A DNA stretch of 64,000 nucleotides, from assembly GCA_949318235.1 (NCBI GenBank), contig OX439129.1, positions 34,750,027-34,814,026 on the forward strand, written 5' to 3'. This stretch comes from Ecdyonurus torrentis. Taxonomy: Eukaryota > Arthropoda > Insecta > Ephemeroptera > Heptageniidae. The notes beneath the pieces were generated by a model. That model did not search any database and was not told where the DNA came from. It was given only the letters and a program-made list of their open reading frames with translations. Positions 50,420-64,000 of the stretch are shown in pieces; within the stretch, counting starts at the first letter, position 1; the number at the start of each line of letters is the position of its first letter. The translations under genes were made by a program, and so were the position numbers.

Positions 50420-53130
50420 AAACATCAAATAATTAATTGTTCAGCTCTAGGTATAATTTTATATTTAATATATAATTAAATATAATTTATTATTATTTAT
50501 CATATTTTTTATTGATGTATCCAAATTTATAATAAATATTATATTTAAAAAAGAAGATATCAAGCGTTTTTTTTTTTTTTCAAGGGATGCGTATATGCTA
50601 TATAAATATAACACACAAAATAGCAGATTTTTTTTAATATACTATAGACATTACATAATGCGTTTAGTATTGATGATTTAGTTGCAACAATATTTGGTTA
50701 TATTTAAGAAAGTATAGCAAAAATTACTTCATTGTAATTTTATTAATATTTTTTTCTATTTAAATAAAGTTCAAAATAATCTTATAGTTGCGTGCATTTT
50801 TTGAAGTTTCTTTATTAAATCAATAAAATATTGATAATTTCTTTCATTTTTATACTTTCCTAATGGGTCATTAATGTATTGCTGAAACTATATACAAATT
50901 ATTAGATATATTTTTCAGCAATTACTTTAAACTAAAAGAAATTGTATAGTTATCGTTATGTAAATAAGTGCTTTGTTAAAATAATTTGCTTGAAATCAAG
51001 ATTTACTCCAAGAAACACTGAAATTGTTTTTAGTAAAATGTATTTTATAATATTTCTAATCAAATGTATATTATACCACTTTACTATGAGTCTATACTCT
51101 CAAAATTTAAGAATTAAAAAACAACAACATTCATTAGCCTTACTTTCTGCCTAAAATAACAACATTTAAAACTGAATAGAACCCTGTGTACAAACTGTAA
51201 TTTTTAGCCTAAAGTTTCCTATATTAATTTCTGTACAGATTTTATGTCATGTACTTTTTTTTTTCCTGGCTAACCAGAAATGCAGAAGAAGAAAAAATCT
51301 TACGGTACGGGGACATTTGAATTTTGAAAAGATGCATTCAAAAATACTTTGCAACATAATTTTGTAGACAAAATTCTTATTAAATGCTTAAAATAATATA
51401 AAATATATTTAGGCATAGTACAAAATGTTGTAAAACATCTGTTGCATGAATAAGAGAGAACAAAAATTGAAAGTTTGTCAACTTAATCTGTCACACATTA
51501 TGTAACAATGACAGAATGCTAAACAAAATATTATTGCGCAAAGTAAAAATTATTATAACATAACTATTATTCTCTCTTTAGAACAAGTATATATAAGCAA
51601 AGTTCTATCATATCCTATCTTTATATAATAACAATAATAAGTTCTGTATTTAAAGTATGCCATGACAGTTGAGTTACAACTAAAAATAGTTTGATTTTAT
51701 GTGAATATTGTTTTACAAGAATATTAAGGGGATGTTCTTCCATGTCAAAATATTAATCATTAAACACCGTCTTTTGCTTGTAAATATGTGTATATTATAC
51801 CATGACATGACTAAAACAGACTTGATTTTCTCACATCACTTTTCATACAACTTTTACACATTTATTTTATATAAATAAACATGAAAGTTTTTATGAGTAA
51901 ATGCTACAGAAAGTTTTTTTTTTTTTTTTTAAACATTCTATGCTATTCAAATTTATTGTACTTTAAAAAAAATAATAATTTTAATAATTATTTAAATAAT
52001 TATCGAAATTAACTTAAAGCCATAGACCACATAAAACAACATGTGCTTTTTAATGAATAAAAACGAAATGGGATCTTCAAAACTGATTATACAATTTCCA
52101 CGAGAGAGCGTGAAAATACTGTAAAGTATGTAATTTGCGTGACTATTTATGTTTCTAATGTCAGAAACATGCAAAAATTAGTAAACAAAAAAAATGTTGT
52201 GCTTAAGTTTTCTTCTGGTCTATTCCTTTAAGATCAATTTCTGTACGGAAGATTAAGTTACAATTTTTCTTTTAATTCTGTTCTATAAATTGTACTGTAA
52301 ATATATCAAGAAAGATTTCGGAATCAGATCCGTTTCCCCTTAAGATCTGCTAATATATCCTTTATTTCCTTTAAGTTTACAGTTTACCATTGATCAACTT
52401 TCGGTTATACCTAGCTGTTAAACTCAGGTAAAGTCCTATAGCATTTTCAATTGTTAAACGAGTGCGCATCTTCAATAAATACGTCTATAGACTCCGGATT
52501 CATGGATTTGTAATTCCAGGATGAAGGATTCTCGAAAAATAAAAACACTATTCACATCACTTGAAATATATTACAAACTTTCACAATATTTCAATATAAT
52601 ATGATATAATATTATACTATTAAAAATTCTTTTTAAATTAATAACATAATGTTATTGAAACAACTGTTACTATTATTGTAATTTATTATGATTTTATTTA
52701 TATATATATTATATTATTTTGGTATATGTTTTCTGTATATATGAGTATAGTATTATATATTAATATGTTTGTATGAAATTATTTGTTTTTAAAGTCATCA
52801 TTACACTAAAATTACGTAAATATATATATAATATAATAATATATAAATTTTACAATTAATTTTAAAATTTATTTCATTTATATATATTGAAATTAATTCT
52901 CTTTATATTTATATTATACATTACAATTTTCCTATTTTACCAAATGTCATACAATATACTAACATAAAAACTTACTTTTATATTATACACATAACATATA
53001 ATGTATTTATATTATTATTTATAGTATGGCATGTTTCTTTTATGCAATATTTTACTGTATTATATAATAATACTACAAAACCCAACGTTAAATTTTAGTT
53101 TATATTTTATATATTTTAACAGTTATGATG
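50420..53130. other. Non-coding AT-rich spacer
   Basis: No exon, element or long tandem repeat seen; T-tracts near 50,567 and 51,916. Confidence 0.5.
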
Positions 53131-53131
53131 C

Positions 53132-53132
<1 letters not shown>

Positions 53133-53221
<89 letters not shown>
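53133..53221. repeat. (TA)n microsatellite
   Basis: About 44 units. An A-tract of about 30 follows at 53,440-53,469. Confidence 0.97.
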
Positions 53222-53225
<4 letters not shown>

Positions 53226-53437
53226 TGTTAAATAATAATATAGAAATGTTATAAATTTATTTATATTTGATGTTTTCTATATAGATAGATTTTGATTTTG
53301 AATATTGTATAATATTTTCTAAAAAAAATGAACATTTTTATCGATATAATCGTTGATCAATGTTATATTCATGTATTTTCGAGAGGGGTGCATTAGATGA
53401 CCAGGAAATAGGCCGAGACGTTATTGTGATACATGAG

Positions 53438-53472
<35 letters not shown>

Positions 53473-54562
53473 GCTTAAAATTTTTCCTCTTTCTATATAT
53501 TTCAAAAATACTTTCCGGATATCGCATCAAGAGATTTTTCACTCTATCATGCTTTTTTTTTATTTATTTATTTATCTAAACTGACCATACATACGAATAC
53601 TAAAATTTAATAGAAAAAAGTGAAATAAATGTGCGTTGTTGTATGTATATGTGAATAGCCTATAAACTGATTTTGTAAGCAGATTTTTTTTTTCTTACAA
53701 ATTGTCATGCATATATATTTTGTTATATGTTGTATATATTGAATTTGTTGATAAAAATAGGATATTATTTGTAGAAATATATATTTGTATTTTTTTCTAT
53801 TTATTACCTTTTGGGGGTGGGATAAAAAGAAGGGATTTTTTTTTTTACAACAAAATTTATTTCAAGGTAGAGATATTGGAAGCTTTTTATTTATTCAAAG
53901 TACTGCACTGTCTGCAGCAAACATTGTGCAAAATTCATATACAGTATTAAAAAAATTAAATATAAAACTGAGGTTTCAAGTTAAGACATTTTAATGAACA
54001 ATAAAAGTTTTTGAAAAATTTAGCGTAACTTTTTAATTTTTGACAAATGAAAAAATGAGTTGCAAGGAAAGAGCACATATTTGTAAATACGCATTTTATC
54101 ATTTTTTTTAATATTATCGTTATTTGAAGTCTATAATAAAACTAATATAAAACTTCATTGTAATACTCCATAGTTATATGGTTCCTAAAAAAAATATTTT
54201 GAAAAAAAGCTAAATTATTACAATAATGTTCCCCTAATTAATATCTTTAATACTGTAGTTCTCAGGCTACTTAAACTAACTATTATTTTAGATAATACAT
54301 TCTTAAAAGTTTTTATCTTTTAAAAATCAAACTTTGATGTGTGTATTAGGTCCTCCTCATCCTTTTAGTCTGATTGTGTTCTAAAACATCGCGCATCATT
54401 GGAGACACAAAGTAAACGTTGGTTTTAGAAGTCCTTTTCTCTTTTGGTCACACTGAATTCAATCCATTTTCACCCGTACAGTGAGAAGCCAAGAAGTGTA
54501 TATAGAAAGCTTTTGTTGCTCTCCTCATCAAAATTTCTCCCAGCATATTATACTCTCTTGGC

Positions 54563-54569
<7 letters not shown>

Positions 54570-54645
<76 letters not shown>
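54570..54645. repeat. (CT)n microsatellite
   Basis: 38 units. Confidence 0.97.
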
Positions 54646-54647
<2 letters not shown>

Positions 54648-54919
54648 AGTAATCTGGAAGTAGAAATTAATAATAGAGACTATACTAAACTTGTGCCGAT
54701 GTTTGAACACACAGCTCATTATTTAATGGACCTAAAGTGACCAAAATTACATGAAAAGCTTCATTCGCAGTAAACCTATATATTGAACTATTTTATGTTT
54801 TATTTTAATATTATATAGTTTAACATGGCTTTATAGTCTTTACAAAACTTTATCTTGTTGTTTTGTTTGTTTTTATTGTGATAACCATTTAATGCAACAA
54901 CTTTGAATGACTAATAATC

Positions 54920-54927
<8 letters not shown>

Positions 54928-54982
<55 letters not shown>
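54928..54982. repeat. (TA)n microsatellite
   Basis: About 27 units. Confidence 0.95.
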
Positions 54983-54985
<3 letters not shown>

Positions 54986-54999
54986 GATCATATATCTCA

Positions 55000-56396
55000 T
55001 TGTGATTTTTTCAAACCTCTAGTTTGTGCTAGATTTTCCCTTCAAATTCAGTATCAACATAGCATTTTTTTTTGTTAATTAAAAAAAAAAAAAAAAAAAA
55101 AACTCAGAAATTTGTATTGATAGTAATTTGGATGGGACCTCGAGCATATACGCTTGATGTTCAACTTTTTCTATATGTCACCGTCACCATCCTATACGTA
55201 CAAAATTTGCCTTTCTCATCTCAAACATTTACTCAATCATGCTTAATGTTTTTTTGTTTTTGTTTTTTTTTTTCGCCACTTAAAATCCTTGTGTAACACT
55301 AACAATAAGAATATGACGCGAATAATTGAAATGTCAATATTGTTTGAGTGTACTGTTATATATGTCAATAAATCAAAGTTTAACTTTAAAAAACGATAAA
55401 AAAAATATATAATTTGATACTTTTTAACTTTAATAATTTAATCACAGAAGTATATTTGGTTATTTCTTTAAATATATTCTATATACCTTTAATTAAAATA
55501 ATTTAAAACCTTTGCATAAAAATCAAATATAAAAATATATTTAATATATTATAATCTATAAATTATAACCATTCTTTTTCTTAAATTACAATTTTTAATA
55601 TTTAATATGATAATTTATATTATATTATTCAACCTGTCATAATCATTTATTACGCTATATAATAAAATTACATCCACCCACTAAAAATATAAACCCCATA
55701 ATATATATAATACTAAATATTTTCAACACACTACTAAAATGATTTAAAAGGGCTGACATATTATTTAAATATGAAGCACCTACCTATACCTAAACTACCT
55801 TTATTATACCATAATATACATATATATGTATAACGTATATATATATATAAATAAAACGTTGGTGATCTCATCATACTTATATAATCGTATAATATATAAT
55901 GTGGAGAATATTTCATTCCCCTATACATTACATATATATTTTAGTATGACGCTTTTACTATATAATACTGCAAGTGACGTGCCATTGAAGGGTTTACATT
56001 TTACATATTATACACACACACACACACACATAGATACACACACATACATATACACACAATATATATAGTACCACATCATCACTATAGCCATCTAGTAATG
56101 AGCTAACCATTATGCTACGTAAGTATTTCGAATCACACGGTCCCACTCAGATCATTTCAAAACAATACTCTTCTATATATATATACACACATTATTATTA
56201 TTGTCAAAGAAGTGCGCATTGTAGTATTTATATCTCTTATTATTGTTGGTTGTCGCATACACTAAACTCTATATCCATCCACTCTCTATCATATCATATA
56301 TGTGTGCTATTCACATGCATAATTTTATATTATTTAATATCAGAGACCCATCATATACAGAGATAAAATTAATTATTTATTTTTATTAATATTATA

Positions 56397-56457
<61 letters not shown>

Positions 56458-57750
56458 CGGTATATAATATACAGATTTATTAAATAAAATTATTATTATG
56501 TTTGTTTGATTTGAATTATATTATTCTCTTGTGAACAATGTATTATTTGTTTTTACATAAACAATTAGCATATAAATTCCAAATTAACTCGAGATATTTA
56601 GCCATGTATATATAGTAAATCACATTATGTAATTTTTAATCAATAAATGATATTAAAATTAAATATTCATGAAATAGAGGATATTGAATTTTCATGAATT
56701 TCAAATTTTCACCTTTTTCAATAAAAAGTGTGAAAAATTAAAATTGGTTATATAGTTATATTATATATAGAATTATTTTATGATATTAAATAATAAATTT
56801 TATATGTTCATGTATATATTTTGAGTAATATTAAAATTGAATCAAAAATAATAATAATAATAATAATGACAATGAAAATAATAATAAGTAAAAAAAATCG
56901 TATTACAATTTCACATTATACTAGATATAGATTTTTGTGCTAATAATATAAAAATGGAAAATATTTATTTTTATATCCTGCTTATTGAAGATGATTTTTT
57001 TGCTTCTAAAAATGTAAAATTACTTAGTATATTTAAGACTTAGTAATTATTATAAGAATAATATTTGATATTGGTTTATCGTAATTAATTTATAAAATAG
57101 TCTGTTTTAACAATAGGTATATATAATCCTATTATTGCTGATAATCTTATTATTATCTCCAACAATGATTCATTCTCATAAAATAAGAAGGGATCAATTT
57201 ATTCTTTGTCAAGTTTTAATGATTTTTTTTTATATACAATATAAATTAAATATTTTGTTATACCACCCCATTTGCAGCTTTCTACTTAGCTGAGTTTTGC
57301 AAGACATTTAGATTAAACACTAATTAATATTCTTATATTTTATTAAAGAAAGAAATTTTTAAGTCTCAGTTTTGATGTTTTTCCCTACTTTTGGTACATT
57401 ATTATTTTTGCTATAAATGAAAAATTCTGATTAAAAAAAAACACTAAAGGGTCCTGCATGCTGTATAAAACGCTTGAAATCACAGCTTATACATGGTTAG
57501 ATTTTCGTCGTATAATTATAATTGCAACGTACGAGAAATCAACGTATTATTTGCCGTAACTCATATATGTGTCCCGTTAAAGTCATCCTTTATACTTGAT
57601 AAAATTGCTTGCTTTTTCTTTTATAAATCACAAGATGGGACTTGCGCGACACTAAAATGAATTTGTCCTAAAACTCGTTTGTATCGCCTTAGAAAGGTAT
57701 AGAAAATTCCAACTTATGCAACCAGTGCAACATTTTTTTTTATTAAATAT
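55000..57750. other. Non-coding AT-rich spacer
   Basis: Contains a (CA)n run (about 56,010-56,030) and (TA)n (56,400-56,452). No exon recognised. Confidence 0.5.
56400..56452. repeat. (TA)n microsatellite
   Basis: About 26 units. Confidence 0.95.
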
Positions 57751-57760
57751 CCTCTCTATA

Positions 57761-57969
57761 CCCTGGCCAAAATAAGAACAGAGATTTTTACAACCGGATG
57801 CAGCCCTTTTTCTGAGACAATTTTCCACAGATAAACACCAAAACTTTACAGGTGATCAATTTAATATTGAAGTTAATACGTGTTAAATTTTATTTCTATA
57901 CCTTGATTAGAATCTGAGAAAAGGGGGTGCATCCGGTTGTAATAGCCTCTCTTCTTATTTTGGTAATGG
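57761..57969. mobile_element. 209-bp TA-flanked terminal inverted repeat element
   Basis: Left end CCCTGGCCAAAATAAGAACA and right end (reverse complement CCATTACCAAAATAAGAAGA) stay alignable for about 60 bp, including ACAACCGGATGCA near both ends. TA lies directly outside each end (57759-57760; 57970-57971). Non-coding: a Tc1/mariner-type MITE. Confidence 0.78.
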
Positions 57970-57974
57970 TATAT

Positions 57975-59236
57975 GTCTTGGCGAGAAAAAAAATCGCACA
58001 GATTACAAAATACTTTACAATTATAGCACTCTCTTGCTTTGTAGGATTTCTGTATTTGGGTACTTTCATAAAATAAAACCGTTTGAAATTGTAAACTGGT
58101 TACATTTGGGTCTTGGTGAAAATTAGCACAATTAAGTTTTGAAGGCCCTATATTGTGTTTAATAATTTATGACTTTGACTTTTATATGGGTCCTTTCCTT
58201 TCTATACACTATATGAGTCAGAACAAAAACCATGACATCAAATATTTATATTTTGTCACCTTATATAGCGTTACAGGAACCTTAATCTTGAGTTATATTT
58301 CCTTAATGTCATTATATCATAATTGTATAAATTAATAAAAAAATTATGCTTCTGTGAATATTTTAGAGAATAAATTAAAAAAAAAAATTTCAAGTGCAAT
58401 TTACATTTACGAATTATATAATATATGCATGCGTAAGAAAATATAATATATCCATTTAATAAAATTTTGGTGGTGATAGGAGGGAGAGTGATGGAGTGGA
58501 GGGGGGGGGGGTATAATATTTGTGTGTTTTTAACTCTATTACTGAGTGAGCTACAAATGATGTATATGTATATGATGTAAAAATATTTAATACGAATAAA
58601 GCTCCAGAATTGCGCTTGTCGCATGCACACGTATTAACGCCTCCTGTATGTGTGTATATATATATATACACATACCTATTGTCACCAGCTTGCCTAATTT
58701 CCTGTACTTGTTTTTTAATTAAAAATTGCCATGGAAATAAATTGAAAAATTCTAAATATAAAGAATAATAAAAAAAAGTATTATATTAGTTTGTAGAACT
58801 GTGTGTAAATTCGACTGTACGACACACTCATACCACTTTTTTTTTGTTATATATTTATATATAAAAAAAAAATTAAGTTTCACATGAAGATAATATTTTT
58901 TAAATTGAAAATTCACAGAGAAAAATATTATGCTGATATTTCATCAGATAAAAAACAGAGAGGAAATTTGTTTTGCTAAAGTACACACGTGCCCGCTAGC
59001 TTTCATTTTTTTTTTTTTTTTTTTCCTAAAAGAATGATATGTATATTTTTTTTTATAATATTAATATATACGTATATGTATAAATGAAAGACAAAATTTT
59101 TCTGTTAAACAAATTTGCTAAAGGGCGTCAATTGAAATAAAAATTATTAGCCTTCAAGGTATATTATTTGAGTATATTATTCCACTCATTTAATTTGATT
59201 GGTATTTTTACTTTAATATTTTTTTATTTTTTTATT

Positions 59237-59271
<35 letters not shown>

Positions 59272-60960
59272 ATTATATACTTTTTCATAATAACAAAATT
59301 TAGATATGTATATTTAAAAAACAAAATATTTAAGTGTTTGTAGGTATAAACAGAGGAAGAGAGAGAGAGAGAGAGAGAGTGGGAGGGAGGGAGAGATGAT
59401 GATTGCTTGGGGTGCATTTAGTGGCTCCACAACAAGAGGCATATGTATTCGAAAAGACATAGTCGACCTCATATGGGTTAAAAAAGGGTGGAGAGATAGG
59501 GATGAGGGTTTAGGACACCAAAAGACATAAAATTGTGTACTCATATATACGTACGACACTGCATTCAGAACAATTTAAATTATTTCTCCCGGCTACTGCG
59601 TTTAATAAACTCAAAGTAAATATTGATTTATATATTTTTTTTTCCTCTAGAAAATTAACAGAAAAGCCCTTTATTGATGTTGTCCACACAGAGCAAGCGA
59701 GATTTTTAACCAAATATTGTTTTAATTGAAATATAAAAGAGAAAAGATGAGTTTATAAAAAATAATACGTAAAGGATTGATAAAAGAATATTACATTTTT
59801 ATTTACATTTAATTTAGCATGCCTTAAGGTATTATAATATGAAATTTACAAACTTTGACCCTTTTTTTTTTAAATGTATAAAAATATAAAATTTGGCACA
59901 TGCTAAATTAAAACATAAAAATTCTTCTTATTTTTTTTTTAATCATAATTCTATAAGTAAATGATATAAGTTTCAATTTAATTAAAGAAAATTACATACG
60001 TACACACATGTAAAGTTTTTTATAATGAAGACCCAAGTAGTGCATTCATTATTATTGATATCTAATACGTTCTTGTTGAATTTTTATATTCATTATCCAT
60101 CCTTCGTTAAAAAAAAAATTATTTTTTTCCCCGACATTTTTGTATTAATTATTTATATACGCAATAAGGACTTTATATAATTTTAAATATGTAGTAAATA
60201 AAAATTTTGTTAATATTTTTTTTAATAGGGACAAAAAATATTTAACCAAAGTTGTGGTGTTCAGATCGTCATATTTTATGCGTTAATACGTATGTTATAT
60301 AATTTAATATTATATATACGTATATGTATGTACAGAACTTACATTAGCTATAAATAAATAATCAAGTATCAAAAATGCCATGGAATTGAAAAGTAAATAT
60401 AAAAGAGCTGTTATGATTTACCTTGTTAATTTAAGCGTAAGAAACAACAAGTTATATATTATTATATATATATATATAAAAATTACTAATTCCAACTATT
60501 TTTTTTAATTATTGTTGCTGTTGTTGAACCAAATTAACTTTCTTTTATCAAAACACAGAAGAAGAAAAAAAAATCTGAAGAAAAAAATTCATTCATCCGC
60601 ATATATACATTGAATGGTTCTTTATTCAGTAAAGCTGAAATTTCAAATTAATTTTCTTTCTTAAATAGATGGTCAGGAATGTGATTCAATCTTTTTTCCT
60701 TTACTAAACATAAACTAATTTTAATTTAAGAGTTTTATTGTGTAAATAATTTAGTTTCTGGAATCTATCTAAATATAAATTTTTTGGAATTGATTTACAT
60801 CATTTCAAAATAACACATTCCTCTATACCTTAAAAAAAGTATTAATTTGTATTGATGTAGGCTTTCATGGTTCGATTATTGTGGTATAAAACATTGCTAT
60901 ATAGTATTTTGGACTCTAAAATGGCATAACCGTGGCGAGTGTTGCTTTTCTTCTGTTCAA
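57975..60960. other. Non-coding spacer
   Basis: Contains a G-run (58,501-58,510), (TG)14 (59,240-59,267) and a short (GA)n (about 59,358-59,379). No exon recognised. Confidence 0.5.
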
Positions 60961-60968
60961 GACATTTC

Positions 60969-61020
60969 GCGTCCGTCTTTGGGCACATCGATAGGTGAGT
61001 ATGTGCCCAACGACGGACGT
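60969..61020. other. GC-rich 52-bp hairpin
   Basis: Arms 60969-60988 (GCGTCCGTCTTTGGGCACAT) and 61001-61020 match in 18 of 20 positions; the loop is 12 bp. Short AT-rich extensions pair further out. Confidence 0.7.
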
Positions 61021-61029
61021 GAAAAATCG

Positions 61030-63265
61030 TGAATGTTTTAACACTATTTATTACTTTGTTCAACATAAGCCATAGAGATCATGAATTTAATGTGTTCTGA
61101 CGATTGATTAGTCACACCTTTTTATTATTAAAAATATTATTTTTAAAATATTATTTATTATATATTAATAATATTAAAAGAACCATATCCAAAAGTCTCA
61201 AACAAGAAAAACAAACATTGATGAAAATTTCCCATATACTTCAAAATTTACAGCAGATTTTGAACAAATCTTAAAAAGCTTACAGGAAAAAAAGTGTCTT
61301 TTAACTCCACGTTCCCTAGGTAAATTTGTGTGCAAAATTCACAAAAGTGACACAAATATCATTGATTAAATATGTCATTGCAAATTCTTCCTTTATATCC
61401 AACATACAGCATAATACTTTTTTTTAATTTCTTTTTTGAATGGTCATTAAGAAATCAATTTATATATTTATTAACAATCCATACACAATGTTTTGTTCCA
61501 TGAAGAATTTTAATTTTATTAAATTGATGTTTATATCATCCCCTGCAATGTTAAAAAATTATTTTTTCTCAATTCCAGGAAATTAATTTGTAAGTCGAAT
61601 GCATCACAAAATATAGCAATGGTAAATTAAAAAAAAATAACGCAAAAAAAAATAATAATAATAAAAAAAATAAAAATACTTGAAAATTCCTGAGGTAAAA
61701 TTAAAATATATTAAAAAAAAAGGTGTGATTTATTTTTAATGACACGCCATACCATTGACGCACGTGTAATTAATTAATATTCTAAACTATTAAGTTTTAT
61801 TATTTATATTTTAGCGTAATAGCCTTGTTTTATATAAAGCGAAATAAAGTGGACTTATATTTTGTTATAATATTATGTAGTTTCTAAATCCCCAATGGTC
61901 AAAAAATGTAATTTAATTCATGTATATAATAATAAAACTTGATATAATAACATTCTACTTGTAAATAAATAATAAATGTACTTTTATATGAAATAAAATT
62001 GACAAGGGCAAAAAAAAAAAAAAAAAAAAAAAAAAACTATGTGTGAGGTACTGTACAGTATGTAAGTACAACATCATATTATGAGTTACCCTAATAAAGA
62101 TTTGATTTTACGCCTTTTTTTGTTTTACTAATTAAAAAGATATATAAACGCATTATTTGATAGATCAGCATGACTTGGGAATGTCATTATCCAAGTAGAA
62201 ATGAGATTTGTTTGTTGGCTCGCGGCCTTGGTTTGCTTATGCCCGTCACTCCACATTCCTTGCTACCGCAAACGTCAAGATTTCCCTGCCCATCAACAAG
62301 GGGCAGGCGCGGCTCCATACCAACCATCCATGTAAAATCTGCCCGAGAGAGTAATACAGTGAATTAAAAAAAAAAAAAAAAAAAAAATTAAGAGAGCGAG
62401 AGAAAGGGAGGGAGAGCATTTTCATTGCAGTTTTATATACTCAAGGCGTAAACAATAATCAAAGTTATGGTTACGCAATGTATATAATTATTATTGTTTT
62501 TTTAATGCCATGGAAGGTATAAAATAAGTGATGTTTAATATCATTACTGTCTCATTTACATATATATAAATTTCTATTCATATGTATATTTTTATAATAA
62601 TATAATTTTAATGTATATAATGCTGGCTTTCATCATACCAAAGAATTAAAATTATACTGGTTTTAATATTTGTTATTATTCTCACTCAACCACTTTTTCT
62701 TTATATAGGAAAAAATATAATGAAATAAATTTGAAAATAATTACTGATTAGTAGAATTATTTATATTCGAATTAAAGTATAATTCTGCAGTATAACCAAA
62801 CGCGTCCAATTTGATACATAAAAAAAACAACGTAAAAATAAAATGTAAATTGAAAATATTACGAAAAAGAAGAAGAATTAAATAACTTTATACGCAATAG
62901 TAAAAAATACTATTACTATGCTTTCTTATATAATAGTAGACATACACGTTTTCACCTATAACAAAAAGCAAAAGTTTTCCATTTGTTATACATATATCAA
63001 GTAGTCAAATAATTCTACAAATTTATTTTCTGGATATATACGCGCACGTGTAACTTAACAAAAAAAAGTTAATTAAAGCATGTGTTACTTAAACTTTAGC
63101 ATTGCAAATTAAAAAACTTATACTAAAATTAAGCACTATATAACAAATAATGAACATCAAGGACATTATATATACAATAATATAAATAATACAAAATAAT
63201 ATTATAAAATAAGAAAAGAAAGGAATGTTAAAGCGTATCCAATTTATTAATTGACATTTATATAC

Positions 63266-63313
<48 letters not shown>

Positions 63314-64000
63314 TATCTAATTTTCTACCTGTCATTTCATTTTCTTCAAATACGTATAATTTTCTGCTCCCCACATTTTATTCTCAATTATTAGTTTTTT
63401 CTTTTCTTCTCATTTTATTTTTCTTCTTCATTTTTTTTTTCTTGACGAGAGGAGCATTGTGTGTCCAAGTGGTCCACAGCAAGTGAGAGAGCATTGAGAG
63501 AGAGAGAGAAAGAGAGAGCAAACTGACAGATCATTTCTCCCCACTCTCGTGATAACAAGAGAAATATGCTAATGAACCGTAATTACTAAGTCTGAATTGT
63601 GCTTGCAATTACAGCTAAGTAATTAGTGATTAAAATTAGATTTCTCAGTTAGCGCGAGCAGCAGACAAACTTAATTAGTAAAGAGGAAGAAGAGGAGGAA
63701 AAAAAATAAGAAGAAGAATTTTCTAATTATAATTTTGTATTAAGAACAAAATATACATTTAATTAGTAGTTTACTTCAATATAATTTTTTTAATAATAAA
63801 TATTATACGCAACTTGGATATATAATTTTATAAACTTCTTTTTTTAATATTAAAAAAAAAAAGTATTTTATATTTTAATTAGTTTTTTTTTTTGTGTTGA
63901 ACTGAAATAAAGTGTTCCACGCCTCCTTTTTTTATTAGATATAAAAGCGTATTATGACGGACATTGAGTAAAGCTATTTTGTAAAAAAGATAAGCTCGAC
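61030..64000. other. Non-coding spacer to window end
   Basis: Contains A-tracts (62,010-62,036; about 62,366-62,387), a GC-richer unique island (about 62,165-62,350), (GA)n (63,271-63,310), short GA patches near 63,500, and TAATTA-type cores clustered at about 63,578-63,680. No coding exon recognised. Confidence 0.5.
63271..63310. repeat. (GA)n microsatellite
   Basis: 20 units. Confidence 0.96.

Noticed and set aside
60842..61066. Minus-strand frame of 74 codons
   Set aside because: Spans the GC-rich hairpin; palindromic DNA explains the open frame and no homology is recognisable.

Overview
This is a eukaryotic nuclear window. The organism is most likely an arthropod, and a crustacean is my best guess. 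The evidence is a very AT-rich background, GT-AG introns of roughly 40 bp to 2.5 kb, an integrin alpha chain of the insect alphaPS2 (inflated) type with a 25-residue cassette exon, and a very heavy load of (TA)n, (GA)n/(CT)n and poly(A/T) microsatellites of the kind known from decapod and isopod genomes. The crustacean call is inference; the integrin type supports arthropod.

Three protein-coding genes fill the first third. (1) Plus strand, window start to 12,707: the 3' part of an RGD-type integrin alpha subunit. Fifteen constitutive exons and one putative cassette exon encode beta-propeller blades 4-7, thigh, calf-1, calf-2 with a furin heavy/light-chain site, one transmembrane helix and a GFFKR cytoplasmic tail. 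The signal peptide and first blades lie left of the window. (2) Minus strand, 19,797 to about 14,537: an SH3BP5/parcas-type coiled-coil protein (family: RAB11 guanine-nucleotide exchange factors), tail-to-tail with the integrin. (3) Plus strand, 20,190-20,991: the small histone-fold protein CENP-S/MHF1, head-to-head with SH3BP5 across a 392-bp divergent promoter that carries an exact E2F-type site.

From about 21.6 kb to 64 kb I see no convincing coding exon. This 42-kb stretch is AT-rich spacer (intergenic, or a giant intron of an unseen gene) with dozens of microsatellites, a few inverted-repeat elements and several short GC-richer islands. One island (about 35.92-36.10 kb) contains a perfect 14-bp RFX X-box palindrome. 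Another, near the right edge, holds several homeodomain-type TAATTA cores. These suggest cis-regulatory DNA of a neighbouring gene, but that is inference.

Mobile DNA visible by eye: two near-identical tRNA-derived SINEs in SH3BP5 introns; a 120-bp TA-flanked terminal-inverted-repeat element nested in a larger palindrome, plus a half copy in an integrin intron; a pogo/Tigger-like 140-bp element; a 209-bp TA-flanked element at 57.8 kb; a two-copy MITE family at 4.6 and 33.6 kb; and a long hairpin at 3.3-3.55 kb. I found no new enzymatic or defence system. The best leads are the cassette exon, the nested inverted-repeat elements, the X-box island and the divergent promoter.
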